From assembly GCA_022493055.1 (NCBI GenBank), contig CP092781.1:1178001-1242000 (forward strand): a DNA stretch of 64,000 nucleotides, in the 5' to 3' direction. The notes under the pieces were generated by a model. The model was not told the DNA's origin, made no database searches, and saw only the letters and a program-made list of their open reading frames with translations. The stretch comes from Staphylococcus roterodami (GTDB lineage Bacteria; Bacillota; Bacilli; Staphylococcales; Staphylococcaceae). The position numbers and the translations under genes are program-made. The stretch's first letter is position 1; every line of letters starts with the position of its first letter. This document shows, one piece after another, positions 10,397-21,571 of the stretch.

Positions 10397-11764
10397 ATGG
10401 CATTTGAGGGCTTATCAGAACGCTTGCAAGCAACGATGCAGAAAATGCGTGGTAAAGGTAAACTTACTGAAACTGACATTAAGACTATGATGCGTGAAGT
10501 AAGATTAGCGTTACTTGAGGCTGACGTTAACTTTAAAGTTGTAAAAGAATTTATTAAAACAGTTTCAGAGCGTGCTTTAGGTTCAGACGTTATGCAATCA
10601 TTAACACCAGGACAACAAGTGATAAAGATTGTACAAGATGAATTAACAAAGTTAATGGGTGGAGAAAACACGTCGATTAATATGTCTAATAAACCACCAA
10701 CCGTTGTGATGATGGTAGGTTTACAAGGTGCAGGTAAAACAACAACTGCTGGTAAATTAGCATTATTAATGCGTAAGAAATATAATAAAAAACCAATGTT
10801 AGTAGCAGCAGATATCTACCGTCCAGCAGCTATTAATCAATTACAAACAGTTGGTAAACAAATTGATATTCCAGTTTATAGTGAAGGAGATCAAGTTAAA
10901 CCACAACAAATAGTAACGAATGCATTACAACATGCTAAAGATGAACATTTAGATTTTGTTATTATTGATACAGCAGGTCGATTACACATTGATGAAGCAT
11001 TGATGAACGAACTGAAAGAAGTTAAAGAAATTGCTAAACCAAATGAAATCATGCTTGTTGTAGATTCAATGACCGGTCAAGATGCTGTTAACGTTGCAGA
11101 ATCGTTTGACAATCAATTGGATGTCACTGGTGTGACTTTGACAAAATTAGATGGAGACACTCGTGGTGGTGCAGCTTTATCTATTCGTTCAGTAACTCAA
11201 AAACCAATTAAATTTGTAGGTATGAGTGAGAAATTAGATGGCTTAGAACTATTCCATCCTGAACGTATGGCATCGCGAATTTTAGGTATGGGTGATGTTT
11301 TAAGTTTAATTGAAAAAGCCCAACAAGATGTGGATCAAGAAAAAGCGAAAGATTTAGAGAAAAAAATGAGAGAATCATCATTTACGTTAGATGATTTCTT
11401 AGAACAACTAGATCAAGTGAAAAATCTAGGTCCACTGGATGACATTATGAAAATGATTCCAGGTATGAATAAAATGAAAGGACTGGATAAGCTTAATATG
11501 AGCGAAAAACAAATTGATCATATTAAAGCTATAATCCAGTCTATGACACCAGCTGAAAGAAACAATCCAGATACACTAAATGTTTCGCGTAAGAAGCGTA
11601 TTGCTAAAGGTTCTGGACGTTCATTACAAGAAGTTAATCGTTTAATGAAACAATTTAACGATATGAAGAAAATGATGAAACAATTTACTGGTGGCGGTAA
11701 AGGTAAAAAGGGTAAACGAAATCAAATGCAAAATATGTTAAAAGGTATGAACTTACCATTTTAA
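10397..11764 (+). CDS. ffh: Signal recognition particle protein Ffh
   Basis: Ffh binds the small SRP RNA and emerging signal sequences and delivers them to FtsY. The 455-aa protein has an N domain, G domain with GLQGAGKTTT (from residue 108), DTAGRLH and TKLDGDTRGG, and a methionine-rich M domain (about 300-440) that binds signal peptide and RNA; the tail is Lys/Gly/Met-rich. AGGGAGG precedes the ATG. A clear terminator follows, closing the smc-ftsY-ylxM-ffh group. Confidence 0.98.
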   Translation: MAFEGLSERLQATMQKMRGKGKLTETDIKTMMREVRLALLEADVNFKVVKEFIKTVSERALGSDVMQSLTPGQQVIKIVQDELTKLMGGENTSINMSNKPPTVVMMVGLQGAGKTTTAGKLALLMRKKYNKKPMLVAADIYRPAAINQLQTVGKQIDIPVYSEGDQVKPQQIVTNALQHAKDEHLDFVIIDTAGRLHIDEALMNELKEVKEIAKPNEIMLVVDSMTGQDAVNVAESFDNQLDVTGVTLTKLDGDTRGGAALSIRSVTQKPIKFVGMSEKLDGLELFHPERMASRILGMGDVLSLIEKAQQDVDQEKAKDLEKKMRESSFTLDDFLEQLDQVKNLGPLDDIMKMIPGMNKMKGLDKLNMSEKQIDHIKAIIQSMTPAERNNPDTLNVSRKKRIAKGSGRSLQEVNRLMKQFNDMKKMMKQFTGGGKGKKGKRNQMQNMLKGMNLPF

Positions 11765-11774
11765 TGTTTAATAT

Positions 11775-11812
11775 AAACACCAATCTTTATTCAACTTAAG
11801 GTTGGTGTTTTT
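11775..11812 (+). terminator. Rho-independent terminator after ffh
   Basis: AAACACCAA (11775-11783) pairs perfectly with TTGGTGTTT (11802-11810), followed by further T. It begins ten bases after the ffh stop. Confidence 0.85.
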
Positions 11813-12023
11813 GCATTAATAAAATTGTAATTAAAGTTATTTAGAGGGACATGTACAGTTGTAGTAGTACCGTTCATGTGAATATAATGTTTAATTATAT
11901 CATTATGTATAACTTGGTAGTAAACGCATTCAGGTAAAGTATTAAGTGTTTCATCGAGTTAATTTAATTTTTCTAGATTTTGGGATAAAATATTCAATAA
12001 TTTTCCTGGTAAAGAAAAAACTC
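11813..12023. other. Intergenic stretch with no confident gene (ffh-rpsP)
   Basis: This gap between the ffh terminator and the rpsP promoter shows no plus-strand gene. On the minus strand a frame stays open from 11958 down to a TGA at 11791-11793 (55 codons), but it has no convincing start or ribosome binding site; an in-frame ATG lies at 11877. It may be chance or a decayed gene. Confidence 0.4.
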
Positions 12024-12052
12024 TTTACAAACATTCATACACCTGTTAATAT
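12024..12052 (+). promoter_or_regulatory. Likely sigma-A promoter of rpsP
   Basis: TTTACA (12024-12029) and TAATAT (12047-12052) are 17 bases apart, with TGT as an extended -10 immediately before the second hexamer. It lies about 50 bases upstream of rpsP. Confidence 0.7.
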
Positions 12053-12104
12053 TATTTCTTGTAGAAAATAAAAATTAAAACATGACTTAAAGGAGATTTT
12101 ATAA

Positions 12105-12380
12105 ATGGCAGTTAAAATTCGTTTAACACGTTTAGGTTCAAAAAGAAATCCATTCTATCGTATCGTAGTTGCAGATGCACGTTCTCCACGTGACGGACGT
12201 ATCATCGAACAAATCGGTACTTACAACCCAACGAGCGCTAATGCTCCAGAAATTAAAGTTGACGAAGCGTTAGCTTTAAAATGGTTGAATGATGGTGCGA
12301 AACCAACTGATACAGTTCACAATATCTTATCAAAAGAAGGTATTATGAAAAAATTTGACGAACAAAAGAAAGCTAAGTAA
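12105..12380 (+). CDS. rpsP: 30S ribosomal protein S16
   Basis: S16 is a small-subunit assembly protein. The 91-aa basic product starts [32 protein letters not shown] (residues 3-28 include the family signature [16 protein letters not shown]) and is of normal length. AAAGGAG lies upstream of the ATG. It has its own extended -10 promoter and is followed by a strong terminator before rimM, so it can be expressed at higher levels than the downstream modification genes. Confidence 0.97.
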
Positions 12381-12483
12381 TTTAGCGATTTTGTGTTCTA
12401 ATATTAAGAATAACTCATTTGAATTAACAGTCATCATTTGATGATAAGTTAAATGATGTTAGTTAGTTTTATAATAAGTTTTG

Positions 12484-12510
12484 GGGTACCATTATGGTAC
12501 CCTTTTTCTT
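12484..12510 (+). terminator. Rho-independent terminator between rpsP and rimM
   Basis: GGGTACCAT pairs with ATGGTACCC around a single T (12484-12502), followed by a T-rich tract. An additional weaker hairpin, CATCATTT/AAATGATG, lies upstream in the same gap. Confidence 0.85.
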
Positions 12511-12566
12511 TGAATAAATTTCAATTACAATAGAAGAGTTCAAAGTATAGAGTTGGAGGTAATAGT

Positions 12567-13070
12567 ATGAGAGTTGAAGTTGGTCAAATTGTTAATACAC
12601 ACGGCATTAAAGGTGAAATAAAAGTGAAATCCAATTCAGACTTTACAGATATTCGTTTTCAACCAGGTCAAGTGTTGACTGTTGTATATAATAATAAAGA
12701 TATTGAATACACAGTTAAATCACATAGAGTGCACAAAGGTCTACATATGCTGACATTTGAAGGAATCAATAATATCAATGATATAGAGCATTTAAAAGGA
12801 AGTTCAATTTATCAAGAACGTGATCATGAAGATATTGAACTTGAAGAGAACGAATTTTATTATTCAGATATTATCGGTTGCACCGTATTTGATGGTGAAG
12901 GAACACCAATCGGTCGTGTTATCAACATCTTTGAAACGGGTGCAAATGATGTTTGGGTAATAAAAGGGGCAAAAGAATATTTAATACCATACATTGCTGA
13001 CGTGGTAAAAGAAGTTGATGTTGAAAATAAAAAAATCATCATTACACCGATGGAAGGATTATTAGAATAA
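12567..13070 (+). CDS. rimM: Ribosome maturation factor RimM
   Basis: RimM binds S19 and assists 16S rRNA processing and 30S head assembly. The 167-aa protein has the N-terminal RimM barrel ([15 protein letters not shown], residues 6-20) and a C-terminal PRC-type barrel (about 95-165) with the [12 protein letters not shown] block. TTGGAGG precedes the ATG. Its stop overlaps the trmD start (TAATG), so the two are translationally coupled. Confidence 0.96.
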   Translation: MRVEVGQIVNTHGIKGEIKVKSNSDFTDIRFQPGQVLTVVYNNKDIEYTVKSHRVHKGLHMLTFEGINNINDIEHLKGSSIYQERDHEDIELEENEFYYSDIIGCTVFDGEGTPIGRVINIFETGANDVWVIKGAKEYLIPYIADVVKEVDVENKKIIITPMEGLLE

Positions 13071-13807
13071 TGAAAATTGATTATTTAACTTTATTTCCTG
13101 AAATGTTTGATGGCGTCTTAAATCATTCAATTATGAAGCGTGCCCAAGAAAATGATAAGTTGCAAGTTAATACGGTTAATTTTAGAGATTATGCAATTAA
13201 CAAGCATAATCAAGTAGATGATTATCCATATGGTGGCGGTCAGGGCATGGTGTTAAAACCAGAACCTGTGTTTAATGCAATGGAAGACTTAGATGTCACA
13301 GAAGCAACACGCGTCATATTAATGTGTCCGCAAGGTGAACCATTTTCACATCAGAAAGCTGTAGAATTAAGTAAAGCTGATCACATTGTATTTATATGTG
13401 GACATTATGAGGGCTATGATGAACGTATTCGGACGCATCTAGTTACTGATGAGATATCAATGGGTGACTATGTGTTAACTGGCGGTGAGTTACCAGCAAT
13501 GACAATGACTGATGCTATTGTTAGACTTATTCCAGGTGTTTTAGGAAATCAACAATCACATCAAGACGATTCATTTTCAGATGGATTATTAGAATTTCCA
13601 CAATATACACGTCCTCGCGAATTTAAAGGTCTAACCGTACCAGATGTATTATTGTCTGGAAATCATGCAAATATAGAAGCATGGCGACATGAACAAAAGT
13701 TAATACGCACGTATAACAAACGACCGGATTTAATTGAAAAATATCCGTTGTCTGATGAGGATAAGCAAATTTTAGAAAGATATAAATTAGGATTGAAAAA
13801 AGACTAG
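13070..13807 (+). CDS. trmD: tRNA (guanine-37-N1) methyltransferase TrmD
   Basis: TrmD methylates G37 next to the anticodon, preventing +1 frameshifting. The 245-aa protein is a SPOUT methyltransferase; the trefoil-knot SAM-binding region is visible as [12 protein letters not shown] (about 110-121) and [15 protein letters not shown] (about 130-144), and the N-terminus is the typical [13 protein letters not shown]. It overlaps rimM and is followed by the rplS leader. Confidence 0.97.
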   Translation: MKIDYLTLFPEMFDGVLNHSIMKRAQENDKLQVNTVNFRDYAINKHNQVDDYPYGGGQGMVLKPEPVFNAMEDLDVTEATRVILMCPQGEPFSHQKAVELSKADHIVFICGHYEGYDERIRTHLVTDEISMGDYVLTGGELPAMTMTDAIVRLIPGVLGNQQSHQDDSFSDGLLEFPQYTRPREFKGLTVPDVLLSGNHANIEAWRHEQKLIRTYNKRPDLIEKYPLSDEDKQILERYKLGLKKD

Positions 13808-13909
13808 CATTATGCTAACATAATCTGAGTGTGGAAACACAAAAATCACTATGATCCGCTGCTATATATTTGTCGAGGCAAGAACATAGGTTGAAGAGGA
13901 GAATTTATA
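13808..13909 (+). promoter_or_regulatory. Structured 5' leader upstream of rplS (possible L19 leader)
   Basis: The 100 bases between trmD and rplS contain small hairpins (AGCAT/ATGCT at about 13806-13816 and GTGT/ACAC around GGAA near 13831-13842) and a good GAGGAG site. Firmicutes often carry an L19-binding autoregulatory leader at exactly this place. I infer this from position and structure, not from a covariance match. Confidence 0.4.
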
Positions 13910-14260
13910 ATGACAAATCACAAATTAATCGAAGCAGTAACTAAATCACAATTACGTACAGACTTACCAAGTTTCCGTCCAGGTGATACTTTACGTGTAC
14001 ATGTACGTATCATTGAGGGTACTCGTGAGCGTATCCAAGTATTCGAAGGCGTTGTAATTAAACGTCGTGGCGGTGGCGTTTCTGAAACGTTTACAGTTCG
14101 TAAAATTTCATCAGGTGTTGGCGTGGAACGTACATTCCCATTACACACACCAAAAATTGAAAAAATCGAAGTTAAACGTCGTGGTAAAGTACGTCGTGCT
14201 AAATTATATTACTTACGTAGTTTACGTGGTAAAGCTGCTAGAATCCAAGAAATTCGTTAA
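13910..14260 (+). CDS. rplS: 50S ribosomal protein L19
   Basis: L19 lies at the interface of the ribosomal subunits. The 116-aa basic protein contains the family signature [22 protein letters not shown] near the C-terminus (read here in shorter pieces: [18 protein letters not shown]) and [13 protein letters not shown] near residue 22. GAGGAG precedes the ATG. It ends the rimM-trmD-rplS unit and has a terminator downstream. Confidence 0.97.
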
Positions 14261-14308
14261 TCAGCATTTAAACAAAGCTATGTATGAGTCAATTACGACT
14301 CAATCGAT

Positions 14309-14356
14309 AAAACCATCTAGGTCACTTTTATGTAGTGATGTAGGTGGTTTTTTGCT
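14309..14356 (+). terminator. Rho-independent terminator after rplS
   Basis: AAACCATCTA pairs with TAGGTGGTTT (with a G-U pair) around an inner TCAC/GTGA stem, followed by TTTTT. An additional small hairpin TGAGTC/GACTCA (14284-14301) lies just upstream. Confidence 0.8.
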
Positions 14357-14431
14357 GTTTAGGTAAAGTAAAGCTGATAATGTAATTGCTTTTTTCGCCA
14401 TTCGTAAGGATTTTTGTCAAAATGGTTAAAT

Positions 14432-14472
14432 AAACAAAAATCTACTAAGTACCATGTAAAAGGACTTAGTAG
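14432..14472 (-). terminator. Terminator of the minus-strand yfhO-like gene
   Basis: CTACTAAGT (14442-14450) and ACTTAGTAG (14464-14472) form a perfect 9-bp stem. Read on the minus strand it is followed by ATTTTTGTTTATTT, so it fits termination of the yfhO-like gene, converging on rplS. Confidence 0.7.
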
Positions 14473-14504
14473 ATATATTAAATTAATTCGTATCAACATC
14501 ATTT

Positions 14505-17105
14505 TCATTTTATCCATCTTGTAAAAATAATACTACATATAATTCCGAATATAGAAATGATAATTAGTAAATAATAGTAGGGTGGGGTATAGCTCAATTG
14601 GATTTTTGTTACATTTTTAGGTACTTTAATACCTGTCATAACACCATTTACTTGCTCAACTTTAAACTTTTGATTACCTGATTTAGCATGCATACCTTTA
14701 GTGTATGCCATTGGTAAAACAATATAGCCAGAAGAATGTTTATTTTTAGTGATAGTGTAACCTTGTTTAGTTTTACTAACTTTTACAGGCTCTAATGAAT
14801 TAGAAGCGTTCTGCAACGTACTGTAATCTTCACCATATATCCCTTTTAAATTCACACGATAGGTACCTTTAGGTAAGGATAATTTGATTGTATCTGAAGA
14901 TTTAATACGCATCGTAACGGGTGTGACGAAACGACGGTATTTATATGTGAGTTTGTTTCTTTCTTGTGTATATTCATTCACTTTAACATCATGAGCTTTA
15001 TCTGGCGAAAGTAATTCTAAATCCATTTCCAAATACAAATCTTTATATTTATTTGCAACTGACTTTGGTAATTGGACTATTAGCCCACCATTTTTTTGCT
15101 TCACTTTTAATAAATGTTTCGTTGAAGACTGCCATGTTGCATCATTTACTTTGATTGTCGTATCCGCTAATAGATTTTTATTAGCTTTAAAATGTGTGTT
15201 TGCATCTTTAGTATTATTTGAAATAATACCTTGCAACATTGCTTGTTCTTTATCTAACGGAGATTTTAATTCTTTATTTGAAAAGACCTTATTTGTAATA
15301 TGTGCACTTGGATATTGAATTGTATTTTTAGAGTGGATCCAATGTGCTTTGTTTTCAGTACGTTCAGAAACTATTTGAAAACCATATGGCAAATTATCAT
15401 CTCGATTTGTTCTAATTCGATCGTTAACATTCCAAAGTGACATTAAATTTTGACGATTGCCAAGTAGTCTATAAGTACTATTTTTATCAATTGGCATATT
15501 AATTTGTAGCGTCTTATCATAATAATTTAAAATGTCACCATTAAAAATACTAGAATATAATGAAATACCATTATAATGATATATAAATGGCGAGTTTAAT
15601 GCATAATCAGACATATAATCAATGCGATTAAGTGGATCTTTTGTACTATGATTTATATTTTTAATTAGCTGGCTAATATAGCTACTGTGATAATCATGTT
15701 GTTTCATCGCTGATAATGTCTGTTGATAAGGTTTAATGGCTATAGATTTATTTTCATTTATAATTACGATTTGTTGAATTATAACGATAGATACTAAAGT
15801 AGTAACGGTGACTTTTTTATAACGCCATAAATTAAATTTTAAAATTAAGGCAAGCACAATTAGAATAGTAGTACCTACTATAAGTGCAAGTGGATGTGTC
15901 GGTGATAATAACGTATAAAGTAATGCAATCATGCTTACTGGTATGGCTCTGATTAAAAAATATTTCATATTTAATGTTGAAACATGTTGAATGAACAATC
16001 CACAAAGTGCACTTGATGATAGTGCTAAAATATACACCCAACGTCTTTCTGGAAACGAGAATCCATTAAAAGCACTGTCGAAATACTGCGATAGCGAACC
16101 AATAAATAGTATCCATGTTACTATTGCAAAAAGTCTATAAAAGTAATAACGATATAGTTTGAATGCCAATAATGCAACGATGGTAACGATTGAAATCGTA
16201 ATGTAAAATCCATCACTAAAGAAAAAATAATGATAATCAAATGGTGTCAAAAATGGTATGTTGACGTTGGGATTTTGTTGCCTATCGTTTTCCAAAAATG
16301 CAGAAACGCCAGTGTATAAACCAAATAAGCTTGATATTGCACTTAAAATTGTTGCCGAAACTACACAAAGTAGCTTTTGCTTTCTTGAAACAATGTCATG
16401 TTTGTAAGTGAAAATGAGGCGATATAAATAGTAGCAACCGATAATGATCGCTTGATAATAACTAAAATAAAAATTGCTGAATAGTGTTAGAGTAATTGCG
16501 ATTATGAAAATTCCGATTTTACGTTGTTGAAAATACTTTTCCAAACCGAGAATCGATAATGGTAATAAATAAAGTAAATTACCATAAAATGACCAAGTAA
16601 AATTAAAATAAATAACGACTGTAGACATTCCATATAAAATTGTGGCAATCACATTTGTAAAACGCTTAAATCTTAACGTTTTAAATAAATAGAAGGTCGT
16701 GACAAATGTAATGATAGCTCTTATCATTGCCATAATAAGTTGGTTTGTCGGCCAAAAATGTATTGTTGTCGGATTAAAAATACCAAACGTTTCTCCTATT
16801 TTAATGAATAGAAAATTTAGCCACATTAAAGGTGACAGCGAATAATAGTATGATAGTCCTTTCATATAATCGCCACCTAAGCCAAATGATGCATCATATA
16901 AACTTGTAAAACTACTTAGATGTTCATACAAATACATTTGAAATGGCATCATTTGTCGGAATCCATCTCCAGACCCACTAAAAACAATACCATCAACAAA
17001 ATAATCATAAATATAAGTAGAAAATAACATAAGCGTCGATATTACGCTCATGAGAGTTATAATCAAGAATTGTTTGACGTTTGAATTTAGCATCTTTTTT
17101 AACAT
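14505..17105 (-). CDS. YfhO family multi-spanning membrane protein
   Basis: This 866-aa protein has an N-terminal transmembrane helix (about 10-35), many further hydrophobic segments over the first ~430 residues, an extracytoplasmic region rich in Asn, Lys and Ser (about 450-830) and a final transmembrane helix before TRWIK. It belongs to the YfhO family; in Bacillus and Listeria YfhO-type proteins are glycosyltransferase-like and linked to decorating lipoteichoic acid or other glycopolymers, but I cannot assign a substrate here. I chose ATG 17105 because TGAGGAC lies seven bases upstream; a TTG at 17126 would add seven residues. It is the only confident coding gene on the minus strand in the window. 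Confidence 0.85.
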   Translation of the reverse strand: MLKKMLNSNVKQFLIITLMSVISTLMLFSTYIYDYFVDGIVFSGSGDGFRQMMPFQMYLYEHLSSFTSLYDASFGLGGDYMKGLSYYYSLSPLMWLNFLFIKIGETFGIFNPTTIHFWPTNQLIMAMIRAIITFVTTFYLFKTLRFKRFTNVIATILYGMSTVVIYFNFTWSFYGNLLYLLPLSILGLEKYFQQRKIGIFIIAITLTLFSNFYFSYYQAIIIGCYYLYRLIFTYKHDIVSRKQKLLCVVSATILSAISSLFGLYTGVSAFLENDRQQNPNVNIPFLTPFDYHYFFFSDGFYITISIVTIVALLAFKLYRYYFYRLFAIVTWILFIGSLSQYFDSAFNGFSFPERRWVYILALSSSALCGLFIQHVSTLNMKYFLIRAIPVSMIALLYTLLSPTHPLALIVGTTILIVLALILKFNLWRYKKVTVTTLVSIVIIQQIVIINENKSIAIKPYQQTLSAMKQHDYHSSYISQLIKNINHSTKDPLNRIDYMSDYALNSPFIYHYNGISLYSSIFNGDILNYYDKTLQINMPIDKNSTYRLLGNRQNLMSLWNVNDRIRTNRDDNLPYGFQIVSERTENKAHWIHSKNTIQYPSAHITNKVFSNKELKSPLDKEQAMLQGIISNNTKDANTHFKANKNLLADTTIKVNDATWQSSTKHLLKVKQKNGGLIVQLPKSVANKYKDLYLEMDLELLSPDKAHDVKVNEYTQERNKLTYKYRRFVTPVTMRIKSSDTIKLSLPKGTYRVNLKGIYGEDYSTLQNASNSLEPVKVSKTKQGYTITKNKHSSGYIVLPMAYTKGMHAKSGNQKFKVEQVNGVMTGIKVPKNVTKIQLSYTPPYYYLLIIISIFGIICSIIFTRWIK

Positions 17106-17126
17106 GACATTGTCCTCAGCTTTCAA

Positions 17127-17503
17127 TTTTAAAATTAAATTTAACTGAAATTAAAGTTAAAATAGTTCAAAATGTGTGATGACAATGATGACGGTTGAAC
17201 AGTTAACTTTTAATGATTTTAAACTTTAGATTGTTTTTAGTTTATCATTAAACAAAAATATTGAATAATAAAAATGTATTGGAGATTCAAATGTGTAGTT
17301 TTCACATTAGAAAAGGAATACTATTTTAAGTTTACATCGTTTATCTAGCGTAAAAAGATTAGTTTAACATGTTCTAAAGCATTGTTGTGAAATATGTTAA
17401 TGTTAAAATTAATATAGTTGAATTTCAAGAATTGCTTTATAATTAACAAGTTATTAATTTTAAGAAGGTAAAGAAAAGAACTGACGAAAGTAAGGTGAAT
17501 TGA
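17127..17503. other. Divergent intergenic region, yfhO-like gene / rbgA
   Basis: No gene is evident. It must hold both divergent promoters, but none is convincing: TATAAT at about 17438-17443 could serve rbgA though its -35 is poor. Small inverted repeats are visible, such as TTAACT/AGTTAA (about 17150-17168) and GTTCAA/TTGAAC (about 17174-17207). Confidence 0.4.
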
Positions 17504-19139
<1,636 letters not shown>

Positions 19140-19180
19140 GGCGTAATATTCAATTAAATTATAAAAAAGTAGCATTTAAG

Positions 19181-19209
19181 TTTACAATAGCGCTTACATT
19201 TTTTATAAT
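19181..19209 (+). promoter_or_regulatory. Sigma-A promoter of sucCD with a cre-like site
   Basis: TTTACA (19181-19186) and TATAAT (19204-19209) are 17 bases apart. The spacer contains CAATAGCGCTTACA (19185-19198), which matches the CcpA cre pattern TGAAAGCGCTTACA at 11 of 14 positions, with a perfect right half. TCA-cycle genes are commonly CcpA-repressed in staphylococci, so catabolite control is a reasonable inference. Confidence 0.65.
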
Positions 19210-19247
19210 TGTAAGGGAACTTAACCTAAGTAACAGGAGGATGGAAG

Positions 19248-20414
19248 ATGAATATCCACGAGTATCAAGGTAAAGAAATATTTCGTTCAATGGGCGTTGC
19301 AGTTCCAGAAGGACGAGTAGCATTTACTGCTGAAGAAGCGGTGGAGAAAGCAAAAGAATTAAATTCTGATGTATATGTTGTAAAAGCACAAATTCATGCT
19401 GGGGGTAGAGGTAAAGCAGGCGGAGTAAAAATTGCTAAATCTTTATCTGAGGTAGAAACATATGCAAATGAATTATTAGGGAAAACTTTGGTGACACATC
19501 AAACTGGTCCAGAAGGTAAAGAAATTAAGCGTTTATATATCGAAGAAGGTTGTGCTATTCAAAAAGAATATTACGTTGGATTCGTTATTGATCGTGCGAC
19601 TGACCAAGTAACATTGATGGCGTCTGAAGAAGGGGGCACTGAGATTGAAGAAGTTGCTGCGAAGACTCCTGAAAAGATCTTCAAAGAAACTATCGATCCA
19701 GTAATCGGACTTTCACCATTCCAAGCAAGACGTATTGCATTTAATATTAATATTCCGAAAGAATCTGTTAACAAAGCTGCTAAGTTTTTATTAGCACTTT
19801 ATAACGTTTTCATTGAAAAAGATTGTTCAATCGTAGAAATCAATCCATTAGTAACAACTGCTGATGGCGATGTTTTAGCATTGGATGCGAAAATTAACTT
19901 TGATGATAATGCATTATTCAGACATAAAGATGTTGTAGAATTACGTGATTTAGAGGAAGAAGATCCAAAAGAAATCGAAGCTTCTAAGCACGATTTATCA
20001 TACATTGCATTAGATGGAGATATCGGTTGCATGGTAAATGGTGCAGGTTTAGCCATGGCAACAATGGATACAATCAATCATTTTGGTGGAAACCCAGCCA
20101 ATTTCTTAGATGCAGGCGGAAGCGCTACTAGAGAAAAAGTAACTGAAGCATTTAAAATCATTTTAGGTGATGAAAATGTTAAAGGTATTTTTGTAAATAT
20201 TTTCGGTGGCATTATGAAGTGTGATGTTATCGCTGAAGGTATCGTTGAAGCTGTAAAAGAAGTAGATTTAACTTTACCACTAGTTGTACGATTAGAAGGT
20301 ACAAATGTTGAGTTAGGTAAAAAAATCTTAAAAGACTCAGGATTAGCAATTGAACCAGCAGCAACAATGGCTGAAGGTGCACAAAAAATTGTTAAACTAG
20401 TTAAAGAAGTATAA
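19248..20414 (+). CDS. sucC: Succinyl-CoA synthetase beta subunit
   Basis: SucC with SucD converts succinyl-CoA to succinate with formation of a nucleoside triphosphate in the TCA cycle. The 388-aa protein has the N-terminal ATP-grasp domain ([33 protein letters not shown], about 46-61) and the C-terminal ligase domain ([11 protein letters not shown] near 280; [12 protein letters not shown] near 321). AGGAGG precedes the ATG. sucD follows after 21 bases, so both are cotranscribed from the promoter at 19181-19209. Confidence 0.97.
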   Translation: MNIHEYQGKEIFRSMGVAVPEGRVAFTAEEAVEKAKELNSDVYVVKAQIHAGGRGKAGGVKIAKSLSEVETYANELLGKTLVTHQTGPEGKEIKRLYIEEGCAIQKEYYVGFVIDRATDQVTLMASEEGGTEIEEVAAKTPEKIFKETIDPVIGLSPFQARRIAFNINIPKESVNKAAKFLLALYNVFIEKDCSIVEINPLVTTADGDVLALDAKINFDDNALFRHKDVVELRDLEEEDPKEIEASKHDLSYIALDGDIGCMVNGAGLAMATMDTINHFGGNPANFLDAGGSATREKVTEAFKIILGDENVKGIFVNIFGGIMKCDVIAEGIVEAVKEVDLTLPLVVRLEGTNVELGKKILKDSGLAIEPAATMAEGAQKIVKLVKEV

Positions 20415-20435
20415 GGAAAGGATGGGAGCACTAAG

Positions 20436-21344
20436 ATGAGTGTATTTATAGATAAGAATACTAAAGTAATGGTACAAGGTATTACAGGGTCTACTGCCCT
20501 TTTCCACACAAAACAAATGCTTGATTATGGTACGAAAATAGTAGCAGGTGTGACACCTGGTAAAGGTGGTCAAGTTGTTGAAGGCGTTCCTGTTTTCAAC
20601 ACTGTTGAAGAAGCTAAAAATGAAACTGGTGCAACGGTTTCAGTCATTTATGTTCCAGCACCGTTTGCTGCAGACTCAATTTTAGAAGCAGCAGATGCAG
20701 ACTTAGATATGGTTATTTGTATTACTGAACATATTCCTGTATTAGACATGGTTAAAGTTAAACGCTACTTACAAGGTAGAAAAACGCGTTTAGTTGGTCC
20801 AAACTGTCCAGGTGTGATTACAGCAGATGAGTGTAAAATCGGAATCATGCCAGGATATATTCATAAAAAAGGCCATGTAGGTGTAGTATCTCGTTCAGGT
20901 ACTTTGACGTACGAAGCAGTGCATCAATTAACTGAAGAAGGCATTGGACAAACTACAGCTGTCGGTATTGGCGGTGACCCAGTTAATGGTACTAACTTTA
21001 TTGATGTTTTAAAGGCATTCAATGAAGATGATGAAACAAAAGCGGTAGTTATGATTGGTGAAATTGGTGGTACAGCTGAAGAAGAAGCAGCTGAATGGAT
21101 TAAAGCCAATATGACAAAACCAGTTGTAGGCTTTATCGGTGGACAAACAGCACCTCCAGGAAAACGTATGGGACATGCTGGTGCAATCATTTCAGGTGGT
21201 AAAGGTACTGCTGAAGAGAAAATTAAAACATTAAATAGTTGTGGTGTGAAAACAGCAGCAACACCTTCAGAAATTGGTTCAACATTAATTGAAGTTGCTA
21301 AAGAAGCAGGTATTTATGAATCATTATTAACTGTTAATAAATAA
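20436..21344 (+). CDS. sucD: Succinyl-CoA synthetase alpha subunit
   Basis: SucD binds CoA and carries the phosphohistidine intermediate. The 302-aa protein has the N-terminal CoA-binding Rossmann fold ([15 protein letters not shown], about 13-27) and the active-site [10 protein letters not shown] with His247. GGATGGGAG lies upstream of the ATG. A strong terminator follows the stop, closing the operon. Confidence 0.97.
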   Translation: MSVFIDKNTKVMVQGITGSTALFHTKQMLDYGTKIVAGVTPGKGGQVVEGVPVFNTVEEAKNETGATVSVIYVPAPFAADSILEAADADLDMVICITEHIPVLDMVKVKRYLQGRKTRLVGPNCPGVITADECKIGIMPGYIHKKGHVGVVSRSGTLTYEAVHQLTEEGIGQTTAVGIGGDPVNGTNFIDVLKAFNEDDETKAVVMIGEIGGTAEEEAAEWIKANMTKPVVGFIGGQTAPPGKRMGHAGAIISGGKGTAEEKIKTLNSCGVKTAATPSEIGSTLIEVAKEAGIYESLLTVNK

Positions 21345-21368
21345 AGTTAAAAAATGATATAAATGGCT

Positions 21369-21415
21369 ATAGCCCATTCCGTACTTTATTAAAGTATTGG
21401 AAATGGGCTATTTGT
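21369..21415 (+). terminator. Rho-independent terminator after sucD
   Basis: ATAGCCCATTCC (21369-21380) pairs with GGAAATGGGCTAT (21399-21411, one bulge), with an inner TACTTTATTAAAGTA hairpin. A short T run follows. Confidence 0.85.
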
Positions 21416-21512
21416 CGTGCGATGAATTTTAGGTATACTTTTTTATATTTTGGAAAGGCATGTTGATTATTTTACCTCTTTCAATAGCTTTCTAAAAAAA
21501 GCTAATCTTTTA

Positions 21513-21541
21513 TTGAAATGTATAGTGCACTATATTATTAT
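21513..21541 (+). promoter_or_regulatory. Likely lytN promoter with a 14-base palindrome in the spacer
   Basis: TTGAAA (21513-21518) and TATTAT (21536-21541) are 17 bases apart. The spacer is almost filled by the perfect palindrome TATAGTGCACTATA (21521-21534), a likely repressor operator by position. A TAGCTTT/AAAGCTA hairpin lies just upstream (21485-21504). No known regulator is assigned to this palindrome by me. Confidence 0.6.
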
Positions 21542-21571
21542 ATTTATATATTATAATAAGGAGTGTTCATC

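Noticed and set aside
14067..14366. Plus-strand frame overlapping the end of rplS
   Set aside because: It is an alternative frame of rplS and runs through the rplS terminator; translation is low-complexity Val/Lys/Tyr.
14505..17105. Mobile element carrying the inverted yfhO-like gene
   Set aside because: I found no transposase, integrase, flanking direct repeats or terminal inverted repeats around it.
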